Positions 14,932 to 23,106 of a stretch of DNA of 57,184 bases are shown here, piece by piece. Numbering within the stretch: the first letter of the stretch is position 1; every line of letters begins with the position of its first letter. Origin of the DNA: CAYVAR01 sp964449675 (GTDB lineage: Bacteria; Patescibacteriota; Microgenomatia; UBA10105; UBA927); NCBI GenBank assembly GCA_964449675.1, contig CAYVAR010000004.1:1-57184 (forward strand). Direction: 5' to 3'. The translations under genes and the position numbers were made by a program. The notes under the pieces were generated by a model. That model made no database searches. It saw only the letters and a program-made list of their open reading frames with translations, and was not told the DNA's origin.

Positions 14932-16128
14932 TTACTCGTACCGGATCGCATCGATGGGAGAAAGGTCTGCGGCGCGTTTGGCTGGGAGGACTCCAAAAAC
15001 TATTCCTACGACAGAGGAAACAACAAGCGATATAAGGACAGAAGGTAGGTCAATATAGGCTGGAAAAAAACGTTGGACAAACAATACAACGATGAAGGCG
15101 ATGGTAAGTCCGGCTACTCCTCCAAGAAGTGATAGTATAACCGCCTCTGCCAGAAACTGAGTAAGAATATCTCGCCTCGTGGCGCCAATTGCCCGACGGA
15201 TGCCAATTTCTTTAATTCTTTCGGTGACCGTGACATACATGATATTCATGATACCTACACCACCGACAACTAATGAAATAGCTCCAATAGCGACCAGTAC
15301 GATATTAAATACATTGAAAATGGAAGTAACTGTTGAAAGAATCTCGGTTTGTTCTACAACTGAGAACACGTCTTCTTTATAGCGTTTCGTGAGAAGTTTT
15401 TTCGCTTGATCTTTTACCACTACTAAAGATTGGTCACTATCTGCTTTTAAATAAAACGATATGAATTTTTTGTCCGGATTAAACTGCGACGCAGCGGTAT
15501 AGGGTACATATACAAACGAATCAAAATCCGGTCCGCCGAATCCGCCGCCTTTGCTTTTCAATACGCCGATCACTTTATATCCCTGACCATTCACCTTAAC
15601 GTTTTTATCAACCGCGTTTGCAGTTGAGTCAAATAGTTTTTCGGATAGTTTCGGACCTAATACAGCAACTTTTGCTCGTTTTTCAACGTCTGACTTTGTG
15701 AAAAGTCTGCCTGTATCAACTTCAAATGTACGGACCGGAAATATATCTTGTGTTGCTGCGAACAGGTCGCTAACTTCAGATTTTCCTGCACTAGATATTG
15801 TGACTGTTTTTGTGTATATTGCCGCTATAGCGTTTATGTGTTCTATTTTTTTGAGGGTTGTTAAATCCTTTTCATCAAATTTTGTTGCCCCAAACGTGCC
15901 GGGTCGAAAGCCAGTGCCGCCAAATGTACCCGGGATGATATAAATAAGATTACTGCCTAAGCTTTCGAATTGATTTTTTATATACGCTTTTAGCCCCAAT
16001 CCGAATGCAAGAAGAAGTACCACAGAAGCAACGCCTATGAGTATGCCAAGGGAAGTAAGAAGCGTGCGCATTTTATTGCGACGGAAATCCTCAATCGCAG
16101 ATCGCATGATAAAAAGTAGAGCGTTCAT
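14932..16128 (-). CDS. MacB-like ABC transporter permease (second system)
   Basis: Permease of 398 residues. A first helix lies within residues about 20-45 (MRTLLTSLGILIGVASVVLLLAF). A long extracytoplasmic MacB_PCD domain with a Gly-rich turn (FGGTGFRPGTFG) follows, and three C-terminal helices contain GGVGIMNIMYVTVTERIKEIGIRRAIGA. It ends LSPIDAIRYE. It overlaps the upstream ATPase gene by 4 nt and is the last gene of a minus-strand adaptor-ATPase-permease operon. The parallel with 8371-11742 suggests two paralogous exporters with different substrates. The 3' end meets the plus-strand hydrolase with no spacer. Confidence 0.92.
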   Translation of the reverse strand: MNALLFIMRSAIEDFRRNKMRTLLTSLGILIGVASVVLLLAFGLGLKAYIKNQFESLGSNLIYIIPGTFGGTGFRPGTFGATKFDEKDLTTLKKIEHINAIAAIYTKTVTISSAGKSEVSDLFAATQDIFPVRTFEVDTGRLFTKSDVEKRAKVAVLGPKLSEKLFDSTANAVDKNVKVNGQGYKVIGVLKSKGGGFGGPDFDSFVYVPYTAASQFNPDKKFISFYLKADSDQSLVVVKDQAKKLLTKRYKEDVFSVVEQTEILSTVTSIFNVFNIVLVAIGAISLVVGGVGIMNIMYVTVTERIKEIGIRRAIGATRRDILTQFLAEAVILSLLGGVAGLTIAFIVVLFVQRFFPAYIDLPSVLISLVVSSVVGIVFGVLPAKRAADLSPIDAIRYE

Positions 16129-16793
16129 ACAATTTTTCCATCGCAGATATGAATTTTCCTCTTGGTTTTTGCCGCGACGGATTGGTCGTGAGTGACAATC
16201 ACAATTGTCCGTTTTTCTTTTTTATTAAGCTCAACAAAAATGCTGAGGATGTCTTTGCCAGTTTTTGTATCGAGATTACCGGTTGGTTCATCAGCAAGAA
16301 TAAGCTGCGGATTCATAAAAAGCGCCCGAACTATAGCGGTACGCTGCTGCTGTCCGCCGGAAATGCGATTTGGATAAGACGATGCCTTGTCACTGAGTCC
16401 AAAACGGGTGAGGAGCTCAAGCGCACGCTGTTTTGCTTCGCTTAGGCTTATTTCTTGGGTATACATACTCGGCAGCATAATGTTTTCTAAGACAGTTAAT
16501 TTTGGGATTAAATTAAATTGTTGGAAAACAAACCCGACAAATTTATTGCGAAGCTTAGAGAGAGCGTCGTCCGTTAATTTCGCGACATCTATAGTATTTA
16601 TTTTCACCGTGCCATGGGTCGGTAAATCCAAAAGACCTAGTATGTGCATGAGGGTCGACTTACCCGATCCCGATGGTCCGATGATACTCGCAAGCTCGCC
16701 TGATTTGATAGAAAGAGAAATATTGTGAAGCGCCTGAAACGTCGTATCAGCATCTACAGTATAGATTTTAGAAACATGGGAAAGTGTAATCAT
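16125..16793 (-). CDS. MacB/LolD-type ABC transporter ATPase (second system)
   Basis: ATP-binding subunit of 222 residues. Walker A is GPSGSGKST, Q-loop FVFQQFNLI, signature ISGGQQQR, Walker B LILADEPTG with the intact D-loop GNLDT, and H-loop IVTHDQ. It is close to the usual LolD/MacB ATPase length, without the extra tail seen in the plus-strand paralogue. It starts 9 nt after the adaptor stop and overlaps the permease start by 4 nt. It supplies energy to the permease of the same operon. Confidence 0.93.
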   Translation of the reverse strand: MITLSHVSKIYTVDADTTFQALHNISLSIKSGELASIIGPSGSGKSTLMHILGLLDLPTHGTVKINTIDVAKLTDDALSKLRNKFVGFVFQQFNLIPKLTVLENIMLPSMYTQEISLSEAKQRALELLTRFGLSDKASSYPNRISGGQQQRTAIVRALFMNPQLILADEPTGNLDTKTGKDILSIFVELNKKEKRTIVIVTHDQSVAAKTKRKIHICDGKIV

Positions 16794-16802
16794 CTAAGCG
16801 CC

Positions 16803-17810
16803 TCACTGCAACACGATTATATCTCCTTCAGATAATCCGCTTGTCACCTCGGCGAGTGTGTCTGTTTCATCTCCAAGCGTGAGGAAGGTTTTCGTGGTTT
16901 TTCCGTTTGTGAGCTTTAGGACATATCGTTTGCTATTTTCTTGTTTGATAAATGATAATGGAACCGCAAGGACGTCTGGTTTTTGACTCGTGACAAATGA
17001 AGCATCTGCGGTCATACCAAGTCGATACCGGTAGGAACTGTTAGAAATGGCGAGTTTAACACGACCTTCGTATACAGTTCCCGTTTCTCCTGTTTTTGGA
17101 CTAAACGATACGGTTTGTATTTCACCTTTTACGTGTTCATCCGGGTATGCGTCAAATATAATATCGACACTCATACCGGGAGTTAATTTCGTCACTTCTG
17201 TTTGATCAGGCAGTATGGAAAGGTAGATAGAAAGAGGATTGACTACTTCGATTTCCGCTTCAGAGGGAGTTATGTTGACACCGGCTACGGCAGACTCGAT
17301 CTTGGTGACGATACCTGCGATAGGAGTAACCAGCGACGCATATTCAACGGCGAGGTGTTGAATTTCAACGTCAAGGACGCTACTTTCCAAATCAAACTGA
17401 GATTTTTCTAAAATCCGTTTGAGTTTATCATTGAGAATATTATCTTTAGTATCATCGTTAAGTTGACTAAAATCCCAACGTGTTTTCATATAAGAATTCA
17501 GGCGTTTTTTCAGATATGCTTCAACTTCTCTCTTATCTAAGCTGGCTAATCCTTGATATGCTTTTACGATATCATCTGGTTTAACCGCTACCCAAACGAG
17601 GCGACCGCTTGTTTGAAAGCGAAGATTTACCTTCTCAGTTGCATCGACTTTTCCAGAAAGCACAAGGGTTTGCGAGAGGGTTTGTTTGGTGACCTTGTAT
17701 TCTTTGACTAGCGCCTTTTTCGAATTGGTTCCGAGTCTACTCAAAATAAGGAGAGCGAGGAGTAAAAGTACGGCAAGGAATTTCCAAAGTTTTTTGAGTT
17801 TCTTTACCAT
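16803..17810 (-). CDS. HlyD/MacA-like efflux adaptor (second system)
   Basis: Adaptor of 335 residues with one N-terminal helix (about 8-25, LWKFLAVLLLLALLILSRL). The first half-lipoyl-like segment is near LVWVAVKPDDIVKAYQGLASLD. A short helical region (about 85-150) follows, then the second lipoyl half near ASLVTPIAGIVTKIE, and a beta-barrel domain (MSVDIIFDAYPDE). It lacks the Gly-rich tail of the plus-strand adaptor and has a shorter hairpin. It is the first gene of the minus-strand exporter operon; a TATAAT box lies 10 nt upstream of its ATG. Confidence 0.85.
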   Translation of the reverse strand: MVKKLKKLWKFLAVLLLLALLILSRLGTNSKKALVKEYKVTKQTLSQTLVLSGKVDATEKVNLRFQTSGRLVWVAVKPDDIVKAYQGLASLDKREVEAYLKKRLNSYMKTRWDFSQLNDDTKDNILNDKLKRILEKSQFDLESSVLDVEIQHLAVEYASLVTPIAGIVTKIESAVAGVNITPSEAEIEVVNPLSIYLSILPDQTEVTKLTPGMSVDIIFDAYPDEHVKGEIQTVSFSPKTGETGTVYEGRVKLAISNSSYRYRLGMTADASFVTSQKPDVLAVPLSFIKQENSKRYVLKLTNGKTTKTFLTLGDETDTLAEVTSGLSEGDIIVLQ

Positions 17811-17820
17811 AGAGAGCCGT

Positions 17821-17826
17821 ATTATA
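17821..17826 (-). promoter_or_regulatory. -10 box for the minus-strand exporter operon
   Basis: TATAAT on the minus strand, 10 nt before the adaptor ATG at 17810. No clear -35. The short leader fits the near-leaderless pattern of this window. Confidence 0.5.
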
Positions 17827-17884
17827 GTCCAAAATGGAAAAAAAGCCTATAGGAAGATTTACGAGCAGGAACATATTTTTCTAG

Positions 17885-17890
17885 TACAAT
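17885..17890 (+). promoter_or_regulatory. -10 box for the AlkD-like gene
   Basis: TACAAT ends 6 nt before ATG 17897, which would place the transcription start at the start codon. The -35 region is poor. Confidence 0.4.
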
Positions 17891-17896
17891 ATCATT

Positions 17897-18604
17897 ATGA
17901 ATGTATCAACTGAGGTAGGCAGTCTTCTCCTGCAAATTAACAAAAATAGACGGCAATCGAAAGGTAAATTTGATCTTGCCAATTATTTAGGAACCACACA
18001 CAAAATCTATAATGTCAGCGTCCCTAAGCTACGGTGGATAGCTTTATCATGGGCAAAAGAAAATCAAGCTGTCAAAATAAGCGAACTCACTAAACTTGTT
18101 GATTGCCTGTTTTGTGGACAATCTCGGGAAGAAAAAGTGATTGCATCGATGATTTTGGGTCGATTTCCTGAAATATTAGTGTCTAGTAATGCAGAAGATA
18201 TTGATAGGTGGCTCGGACAGCTTACCGGATGGGAGGAAGTTGACTCATTTTGCGATGAGATTGATATTTGGCTGCGGGCTGATTTCCAAAAGCGTTATCA
18301 TGTTTTAAAACAATGGAACAAAGATAAACAAATAGAAAAACGGCGGGCGAGTCTCGTGGTTTTATGCAGCAGTGTACGTAGTAGTGACGATGAGACACTT
18401 GCTCAACTCTCATTTCAATTCATCGATAAACTCAAAGGGGAAAAACACGTCATAATTACCAAGGCTATTTCCTGGCTTCTTCGTTCGCTCATCAAGTATC
18501 ATAACTCGGATGTTAAGAGGTACCTTAAATATAATTCCTCTAATATTCCTAAAATTGCATTTCGTGAAGTATTACGAAAGCTCAAAATAGGAAGGAAGCA
18601 GTGA
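17897..18604 (+). CDS. AlkD-like DNA alkylation repair protein
   Basis: HEAT-like repeat protein of 235 residues in the DNA alkylation repair (AlkC/AlkD) fold. Family features are the NYLGTTHKIYNVSVPKLRWIA region, WAKENQ, the repeat with SREEKVIASMILGRFP, the central WEEVDSFCDEI helix carrying the aromatic and acidic residues near the lesion site, and a basic final repeat (VITKAISWLLRSLIKYH). Known members excise positively charged alkylated bases without base flipping. The length matches the family (about 220-240). It is divergent from the minus-strand exporter operon. A near-perfect palindrome follows 6 nt after its stop. Activity on DNA is inferred from the fold only. Confidence 0.8.
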   Translation: MNVSTEVGSLLLQINKNRRQSKGKFDLANYLGTTHKIYNVSVPKLRWIALSWAKENQAVKISELTKLVDCLFCGQSREEKVIASMILGRFPEILVSSNAEDIDRWLGQLTGWEEVDSFCDEIDIWLRADFQKRYHVLKQWNKDKQIEKRRASLVVLCSSVRSSDDETLAQLSFQFIDKLKGEKHVIITKAISWLLRSLIKYHNSDVKRYLKYNSSNIPKIAFREVLRKLKIGRKQ

Positions 18605-18609
18605 ACCAT

Positions 18610-18635
18610 GTTATCATGTTTTAAAACAAGATAAC
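18610..18635 (+). promoter_or_regulatory. 26-bp near-perfect palindrome before the cupin gene
   Basis: GTTATCATGTTTT and AAAACAAGATAAC are reverse complements except for one base and adjoin with no spacer. It lies 10 nt upstream of the cupin ATG and just after the AlkD-like stop. A dimeric repressor operator is one reading; no T-run follows, so terminator function is weak. Confidence 0.5.
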
Positions 18636-18645
18636 AAAGAATGAT

Positions 18646-19032
18646 ATGAAAATCTTTCGTTATAGAGAAATTTCTTGGCTGCCGGCAGCACATGAAAACC
18701 CAGATGATCCGGGTGCGGTAAAAAAATCCTTTTACATAGGAAAGATATATCTTCTGGGAGAATTCAAATGATCAATTGGGCAAAGATTCCGGTCGGGAAA
18801 ATCGTTTACGTCGCATCATCACGAAGACATGGAGGAAATATTTATCATTCTTTCGGGTACCGTAAAAATTACTATTGGAAACGAAACGGATACACTTAGT
18901 AAAGGCGATACAGTGGTAATACCAGAAAAACATGATCATTTGATGAAAAATACTGGCAGATCCGAAGTAGAGTATATCGTTATTAGTATTATCAGAGAAC
19001 AAGGAGGTAAAACCATTGTTACGAACCAATAA
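18646..19032 (+). pseudogene. Cupin-domain protein with two compensating frameshifts
   Basis: The frame from ATG 18646 (MKIFRYREISWLPAAHEN) hits TGA at 18769. The next segment reads MINWAKIPVGK in another frame (ATG 18768), and after AAAA near 18800 the original frame returns with SHHHEDMEEIFIILSGTVKITIG, GDTVVIPEKHDHLMKN and GGKTIV. Adding one base near 18766 and removing one near 18800 restores a single cupin of about 128 residues. The metal-binding cupin motifs HHHEDMEE and KHDH are intact. Both sites are A-runs, so base-calling error is a serious alternative to true decay. The 3' end overlaps the next gene's TTG start by 17 nt and supplies its ribosome site. Confidence 0.7.
19001..19010 (+). 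promoter_or_regulatory. Consensus Shine-Dalgarno deciding a TTG start
   Basis: AAGGAGGTAA ends 5 nt before TTG 19016. It lies inside the cupin coding sequence and supports TTG as start for the DedA-like gene. Confidence 0.7.
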
Positions 19033-19546
19033 ATATAGGATTTTCCGTGCCCTCGCAGCAGCGGCCGCGATTGCAATAATTGTCGTACCCGCATTATTTT
19101 ATAATAGATTTGACCTGGAAAATGCAAAAAATCTTGGGTATTTAGGATTTTTAATAGCAAACTATTTTGGATATGGACTCTATATCCTACCGTTTTTAGT
19201 CACGCGACTTAATCCGTTAGCATTAATTCTTATTGGTGCGTTTGGTGCAACGATCGATGAATTTTTTGCGTGGTACTTTGGCAAAACGAGCGAAAAGTAC
19301 GAAGTAAAAAATGCAGTGCACAAAAAGGTGGAGCATTACATCACAAGGTATGGAATGCTATCGATTCTAACTATGGGTGTACTCCCACTACCAGGATTTA
19401 TCGCGACCCTATCGGCATTTGTCGCAGGACACTTCGGCTTTTCCTTTCAAAAATATTTTATCATTGCCTTTGGCGGGCGATTGATCAGTCGCATCGTTTG
19501 GACGGTCGGATTTCTTTATGCATCAGGACATACTGAGTTGTTTTGA
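19016..19546 (+). CDS. DedA/VTT-type membrane protein
   Basis: Integral membrane protein of 176 residues with about four to five hydrophobic segments. Features of the SNARE-associated/DedA group are GAFGATIDEFFAWYFGK (acidic residues at the start of a re-entrant segment), YGMLSILTMGVLPLPGF (the Pro-rich second re-entrant loop) and GRLISRIVW near the C-terminus (the conserved Arg). The family is linked to lipid scrambling and proton-dependent membrane homeostasis. The start is TTG at 19016 with a consensus ribosome site. It overlaps the cupin gene by 17 nt and is followed by a separate promoter for the DsbA-like gene. Confidence 0.8.
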   Translation: MLRTNKYRIFRALAAAAAIAIIVVPALFYNRFDLENAKNLGYLGFLIANYFGYGLYILPFLVTRLNPLALILIGAFGATIDEFFAWYFGKTSEKYEVKNAVHKKVEHYITRYGMLSILTMGVLPLPGFIATLSAFVAGHFGFSFQKYFIIAFGGRLISRIVWTVGFLYASGHTELF

Positions 19547-19550
19547 TCTC

Positions 19551-19579
19551 TTGCAAGGATTTACAAGTCACTTTACAAT
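19551..19579 (+). promoter_or_regulatory. Sigma-70-type promoter for the DsbA-like gene
   Basis: TTGCAA (19551-19556), a 17-nt spacer and TACAAT (19574-19579) lie just after the DedA-like stop. The -10 ends 11 nt before ATG 19591, leaving a leader of about 5 nt. Confidence 0.6.
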
Positions 19580-19590
19580 GAACAATTACG

Positions 19591-20388
19591 ATGGAAAAGA
19601 AATTGCCAGATCATCAAAGAGAACAACAGATCATCATACAGGTTCCTACGATGAAACCCCTTTATCTCGTGGTTGTCATAGTACTTCTTGTTCAATCCTT
19701 TTTTCTTGGTTCTCTTTGGACAAAAGTTGAAATATTGCAAAAAGGTGGTTTGTCTGTTGTCCAAGCTCCTGCACCTACTCCGGCAGGTCAAGCGGGAGCA
19801 GTGCCACAAGCACTACCACCACAGACAGCCAATGATGTGCCAAAGGTGACCAAAGACGATCGGGTAAGAGGAGATAGAAATGCCAGACTTGCCCTTATAG
19901 AATATTCTGATATCGAATGTCCGTTTTGCAAACGGTTTCATCCGACTGCACAACAAGTGATAGATACCTATAAAGGAAAAGTAATGTGGGTGTATCGCCA
20001 CTATCCACTTTCATTTCATGCTAATGCGCAAAAGGAGGCTGAAGCGAGTGAATGCGCATATGAGTTGGGAGGAAATGACGCTTTTTGGAAATACGTCGAT
20101 ACGATATATGAGAGGACTACCTCCAATGGCACGGGTTTTGCTCTCGACGGGCTTGTACCGCTTGCCAAAGAGCAAGGATTGGATGAGGTGAAATTTAAAT
20201 CGTGTCTAGATAGTGGAAGACACGCATCTCTTATTAAAGAACAACAAGATGGGGGAACCAAAGCAGGAGTTACCGGGACACCTGGAAATATCATTCTTGA
20301 CACGAAAACCGGCGCAACGCGTCTTATCCCCGGAGCTGTTCCTTTTGAACAAGTGAAAACAGCAATTGATGAGATGCTGAAGAGTTAG
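19591..20388 (+). CDS. DsbA-like thioredoxin-fold disulfide oxidoreductase
   Basis: Exported thioredoxin-fold protein of 265 residues. One N-terminal helix lies at about 22-45, a Pro/Ala-rich spacer at about 55-80, then the fold begins at ARLALIEYSDIECPFCKRF with the CPFC active site (C110, C113). A helical insertion and the cis-Pro loop GVTGTPGN follow. It belongs to the membrane-tethered DsbA/NhaA-fused-type group that forms or isomerises disulfides outside the membrane. A downstream ATG at codon 21 (MKPLYLVV) is an alternative start nearer the helix. The gene has its own promoter and ends 156 nt before the converging ruvB. Confidence 0.88.
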   Translation: MEKKLPDHQREQQIIIQVPTMKPLYLVVVIVLLVQSFFLGSLWTKVEILQKGGLSVVQAPAPTPAGQAGAVPQALPPQTANDVPKVTKDDRVRGDRNARLALIEYSDIECPFCKRFHPTAQQVIDTYKGKVMWVYRHYPLSFHANAQKEAEASECAYELGGNDAFWKYVDTIYERTTSNGTGFALDGLVPLAKEQGLDEVKFKSCLDSGRHASLIKEQQDGGTKAGVTGTPGNIILDTKTGATRLIPGAVPFEQVKTAIDEMLKS

Positions 20389-20391
20389 ATC

Positions 20392-20526
20392 GACGGGTCC
20401 TGCCGCTCGCGGATCCCGCGTTTCGCTTCAATTCGTTCGTGAAATAGAGATTAAATTCCTCCATAAACATGAAACTCACTCCGAAGTGAAACTCATCGCG
20501 GGAGGCCCTCGCTCGTGTCACCCGTC
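20392..20526. repeat. Nested inverted-repeat element between converging genes
   Basis: GACGGGT (20392-20398) pairs with ACCCGTC (20520-20526). Inside it TCCCGCG (20414-20420) pairs with CGCGGGA (20497-20503), and TCACT-CCGA-AGTGA makes a central hairpin (about 20476-20489). The element fills nearly all the 156-nt gap between the DsbA-like gene and ruvB and is more GC-rich than its surroundings. It may act as a two-way transcription stop, a dispersed palindromic element or a small structured RNA. No coding frame of family character was seen. Confidence 0.45.
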
Positions 20527-20544
20527 TGCTTTTAATAAAACAAT

Positions 20545-21585
20545 TTATGTAAAAAGTTCTGGTTGAAGGTGTTTGGGGACATTTTTTCCAAGGTGTTTAT
20601 ACGCTTGTTCAGTAACGATTCGGCCTCGAGGTGTGCGTTTTAGAAATCCCAATTGCATAAGATAGGGTTCGAGTACTTCTTCTACCGTACCAATATCCTC
20701 AGAAAGAGCTGCAGCTATGGTTTCTATGCCAACAGGTCCGCCACCAAACTTATCAATAATGGTAAGAAGTAAACGGCGATCAGAATCATCAAGTCCTACG
20801 CTATCAACATCAAGCATTGCAAGCGATTTACCCAAAATCTCTTCGGTAATACTCCCATCTCCCTCTATCTGAGCTACATCGCGAACGCGTTTAAGCAGTC
20901 GAAGCGCTATCCTAGGCGTTCCGCGGCTTCGTTTAGCGAGTTCTTTTCTTGCATTGCTCGTTATTTCAACGCTAAGTTTTTGTGCCGCTTGAATCAGAAT
21001 GTGCTCAAGTTCAACAGGTGAATAAAATGAAAGACGAGAGACAACCCCAAAACGGTCGCGCATAGGAGAAGAAAGAAGTCCTATCCGTGTTGTTGCGCCA
21101 ATGATAGTAAAAGGGGGTAAATCAAGCCGGAGTGTACGCGCAGATGGTCCTTTACCGATGACAATATCAAGCGCGTAATCCTCCATAGCAGGATAAATCG
21201 TTTCCTCAACGACCTTATTGAGTCTATGAATTTCATCGATAAAAAGTATATCTTTCGGTTCTAAGTTGGTAAGTATCGACGCGAGATCTCCTGCACGCTC
21301 TATTGCCGGACCAGAAGTTACTCGCACATTGACGCCCATTTCCCGACCAATGATATGAGCCATGGTGGTTTTTCCAAGACCTGGTGGACCATAGAGAAGG
21401 ATGTGTTCAATTGCCTCTTTGCGTTTTTTTGCTGCATCAATAGCAATCCGTAGCGACTTTTTTACTGATTCTTGACCATGAAACTCGTGCCAGGAACTTG
21501 CGCGAAGAGACGTAAACAGTTTTTCTTCTTCGAGTATCGGTGTCTCAAGTGTTTTTTGTATTTTTTCTGGTTTCGTTTTTGTCAT
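20545..21585 (-). CDS. ruvB: Holliday junction branch migration helicase RuvB
   Basis: AAA+ ATPase of 346 residues that drives branch migration with RuvA. Walker A is YGPPGLGKTT, Walker B FIDEIHRL, sensor 1 IIGATTRIGLLSSPMRDRFG with the arginine finger region, and a winged-helix C-terminus has DKFGGGPVGIETIAAALSED and GRIVTEQAYKHLG. The length is typical. The start ATG 21585 gives an N-terminal extension of about 20 residues (MTKTKPEKIQKTLETP) before the LRASSWHEFHGQ motif. It lies 2 nt after ruvA in the order ruvC-ruvA-ruvB. Confidence 0.97.
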   Translation of the reverse strand: MTKTKPEKIQKTLETPILEEEKLFTSLRASSWHEFHGQESVKKSLRIAIDAAKKRKEAIEHILLYGPPGLGKTTMAHIIGREMGVNVRVTSGPAIERAGDLASILTNLEPKDILFIDEIHRLNKVVEETIYPAMEDYALDIVIGKGPSARTLRLDLPPFTIIGATTRIGLLSSPMRDRFGVVSRLSFYSPVELEHILIQAAQKLSVEITSNARKELAKRSRGTPRIALRLLKRVRDVAQIEGDGSITEEILGKSLAMLDVDSVGLDDSDRRLLLTIIDKFGGGPVGIETIAAALSEDIGTVEEVLEPYLMQLGFLKRTPRGRIVTEQAYKHLGKNVPKHLQPELFT

Positions 21586-21587
21586 AC

Positions 21588-22160
21588 TTATTTACCAAGA
21601 AGTTTTAAAGCGTGACGAATTTTTTGTTCAATAGTCGAAAGCGTCGGGTCGAGTTTTTTGATTGCACTGGCTACTTCTTTTCGATCAAATCCCATGGACT
21701 GGAGTGCCTCGAGGAGCTCTTTGGTTTCTCCATCACTTTCTCCTGCAAGATCAAGCTCTTTGACACTTCCGAGTTTGCTTTTGAGTTCAATGATAATTTT
21801 TTGTGCGTTTTTTTTGCCAAGCCGAGGGATCGTTGTAAAAAAGTCTACGTCACTGTCGGTAATAGCTTTTTGAATGGCGACGGCGCCACGATCGATAATT
21901 GCAAGAGACGTACGCGGACCGATACCAGAAACTGTTAGTAATAATTCAAAAAGAAGTAACTCATCGTCATTACCAAATCCATAGAGTGTCATTGCATCAT
22001 CCGTGACGTGTGTATGAATAGATAACGATACTTTTTGATGGAGAGTGAGTTTTGCGCGTAATCGATCCGGTACGTAGACGGCATATCCAACACCTTTTAT
22101 ATCAATGATTATGGGATTTTTATGCTGGGTATAAATTTTTCCAGAAAGCATGCCGATCAT
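21588..22160 (-). CDS. ruvA: Holliday junction branch migration protein RuvA
   Basis: RuvA of 190 residues. The N-terminal OB fold (MIGMLSGKI ... VGYAVYVP) is followed by helix-hairpin-helix motifs including LLTVSGIGPRTSLAII and FFTTIPRLGKKNAQKIIIELKSKLG. A flexible linker (about 130-142, DLAGESDGE) precedes the C-terminal domain (ALQSMGFDRKEVASAI) that contacts RuvB. Length and domain order are standard. It overlaps ruvC by 4 nt and precedes ruvB by 2 nt, so all three are one transcript. Confidence 0.97.
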   Translation of the reverse strand: MIGMLSGKIYTQHKNPIIIDIKGVGYAVYVPDRLRAKLTLHQKVSLSIHTHVTDDAMTLYGFGNDDELLLFELLLTVSGIGPRTSLAIIDRGAVAIQKAITDSDVDFFTTIPRLGKKNAQKIIIELKSKLGSVKELDLAGESDGETKELLEALQSMGFDRKEVASAIKKLDPTLSTIEQKIRHALKLLGK

Positions 22161-22645
22161 ACACGTTTTCCTTTCATTTTATATGAATACGCATGAGTGA
22201 GAGCAATCGCTAAAGCATCTGCGGTGTCGTCTGGTTTAGGGAGATTACTAAGTTTTAATGTCATTTGTACCATCCGTCCAACCTGTAATTTATCTGCATG
22301 TCCGTCGCCAGTGATTGCTCGTTTTACCTCCAAAGGAGAATAGGAAAATATTGAAATATCATGCGCGGCAGCAACCAACAAGATAACTCCTCGGGCTTGT
22401 CCGACACCAATGACTGTTTTTGCATTCGTTGCAAAAAAAAGTTCTTCCAAAGCAATAGAATCTGGTTTATGCTTCTTGATGATTAAGGCAATATGTTTAC
22501 TTATACGTAGTAAACGAATACTATCTTCGTCCGATTGGTTTGTTGTGATACAGCCATAGGAACGCGTTGTTATGACACTTTGATTTCTTTCAATAATTGC
22601 CCATCCGACTCGAGCGATACCGGGATCTATACCTAAAATTCTCAT
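22157..22645 (-). CDS. ruvC: Holliday junction endonuclease RuvC
   Basis: RNase H-fold resolvase of 162 residues. Catalytic acids are visible in MRILGIDPGIAR (first Asp), ALEELFF (Glu), and DDTADALAIALTH (last Asp), with the conserved KLQVGRMVQ basic loop. The start is placed at ATG 22645 because family members begin with this strand. A longer start at ATG 22663 adds six residues (MVESVS), but an extended -10 box overlaps that region, so the shorter form is favoured. It is the first gene of the ruvCAB operon and is divergent from the gene at 22717. Confidence 0.96.
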   Translation of the reverse strand: MRILGIDPGIARVGWAIIERNQSVITTRSYGCITTNQSDEDSIRLLRISKHIALIIKKHKPDSIALEELFFATNAKTVIGVGQARGVILLVAAAHDISIFSYSPLEVKRAITGDGHADKLQVGRMVQMTLKLSNLPKPDDTADALAIALTHAYSYKMKGKRV

Positions 22646-22653
22646 CGACACTG

Positions 22654-22662
22654 ACTCTACCA
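22654..22662 (-). promoter_or_regulatory. Extended -10 promoter of ruvCAB
   Basis: On the minus strand TG-G-TAGAGT ends 8 nt before ATG 22645, giving a leaderless transcript. It is the argument for the shorter RuvC start. Confidence 0.45.
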
Positions 22663-22701
22663 TGCGCAGGAATTTTTTTCCACATATATACGGAAAAGTC
22701 G

Positions 22702-22707
22702 TATACT
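22702..22707 (+). promoter_or_regulatory. -10 box for the small anchored protein gene
   Basis: TATACT ends 9 nt before ATG 22717, the same hexamer and spacing as before the response regulator gene at 6570. TTTCCA about 19 nt upstream is a weak -35. Confidence 0.5.
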
Positions 22708-22716
22708 ATATACACT

Positions 22717-23106
22717 ATGATTCAATTTATTCTCACGTTTTTCATGGCCGTTGTGACTGTTTCTGGCGTAGCAATTGCGTGGCCAAAATTTACGAGTCAG
22801 CCTAGACCAGAGCCACTGAGTCGTGTCAACGATATAGTAAAAAATACACCTGTTGGAAAAAATATAGCAAATGTTCTCGGGATAAGCGATAACGAGTCAG
22901 TTGAGCAGATCAATATTGCCTCTGTGGCTTCTTCATTAACTGAAAGGATCGCGCAAACGGTTGAAGATCGTACGTCACGTATCGTCGTGACACAAGCAGT
23001 CCGGCAACTAGCATCACAAGTAGATAAGCTTTCTTCTGAAGATAGAAAACAAATTCAAGACCTTATTTGTAAGTCTGAAGCATCACCTTCTTCGCTATCT
23101 CAATGA
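22717..23106 (+). CDS. Small membrane-anchored protein of unknown function
   Basis: Protein of 129 residues. One N-terminal helix (about 3-23, FILTFFMAVVTVSGVAIAW) is followed by a soluble part with a predicted helical C-terminus (SLTERIAQTVEDRTSRIVV ... VDKLSSEDRKQIQDLIC). No enzymatic motif is seen. ATG 22717 is favoured by the -10 box 9 nt upstream; the frame is open further upstream but that would run into ruvC on the other strand. It overlaps the transporter gene by 4 nt and may be co-translated with it. Family not recognised. Confidence 0.75.
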   Translation: MIQFILTFFMAVVTVSGVAIAWPKFTSQPRPEPLSRVNDIVKNTPVGKNIANVLGISDNESVEQINIASVASSLTERIAQTVEDRTSRIVVTQAVRQLASQVDKLSSEDRKQIQDLICKSEASPSSLSQ

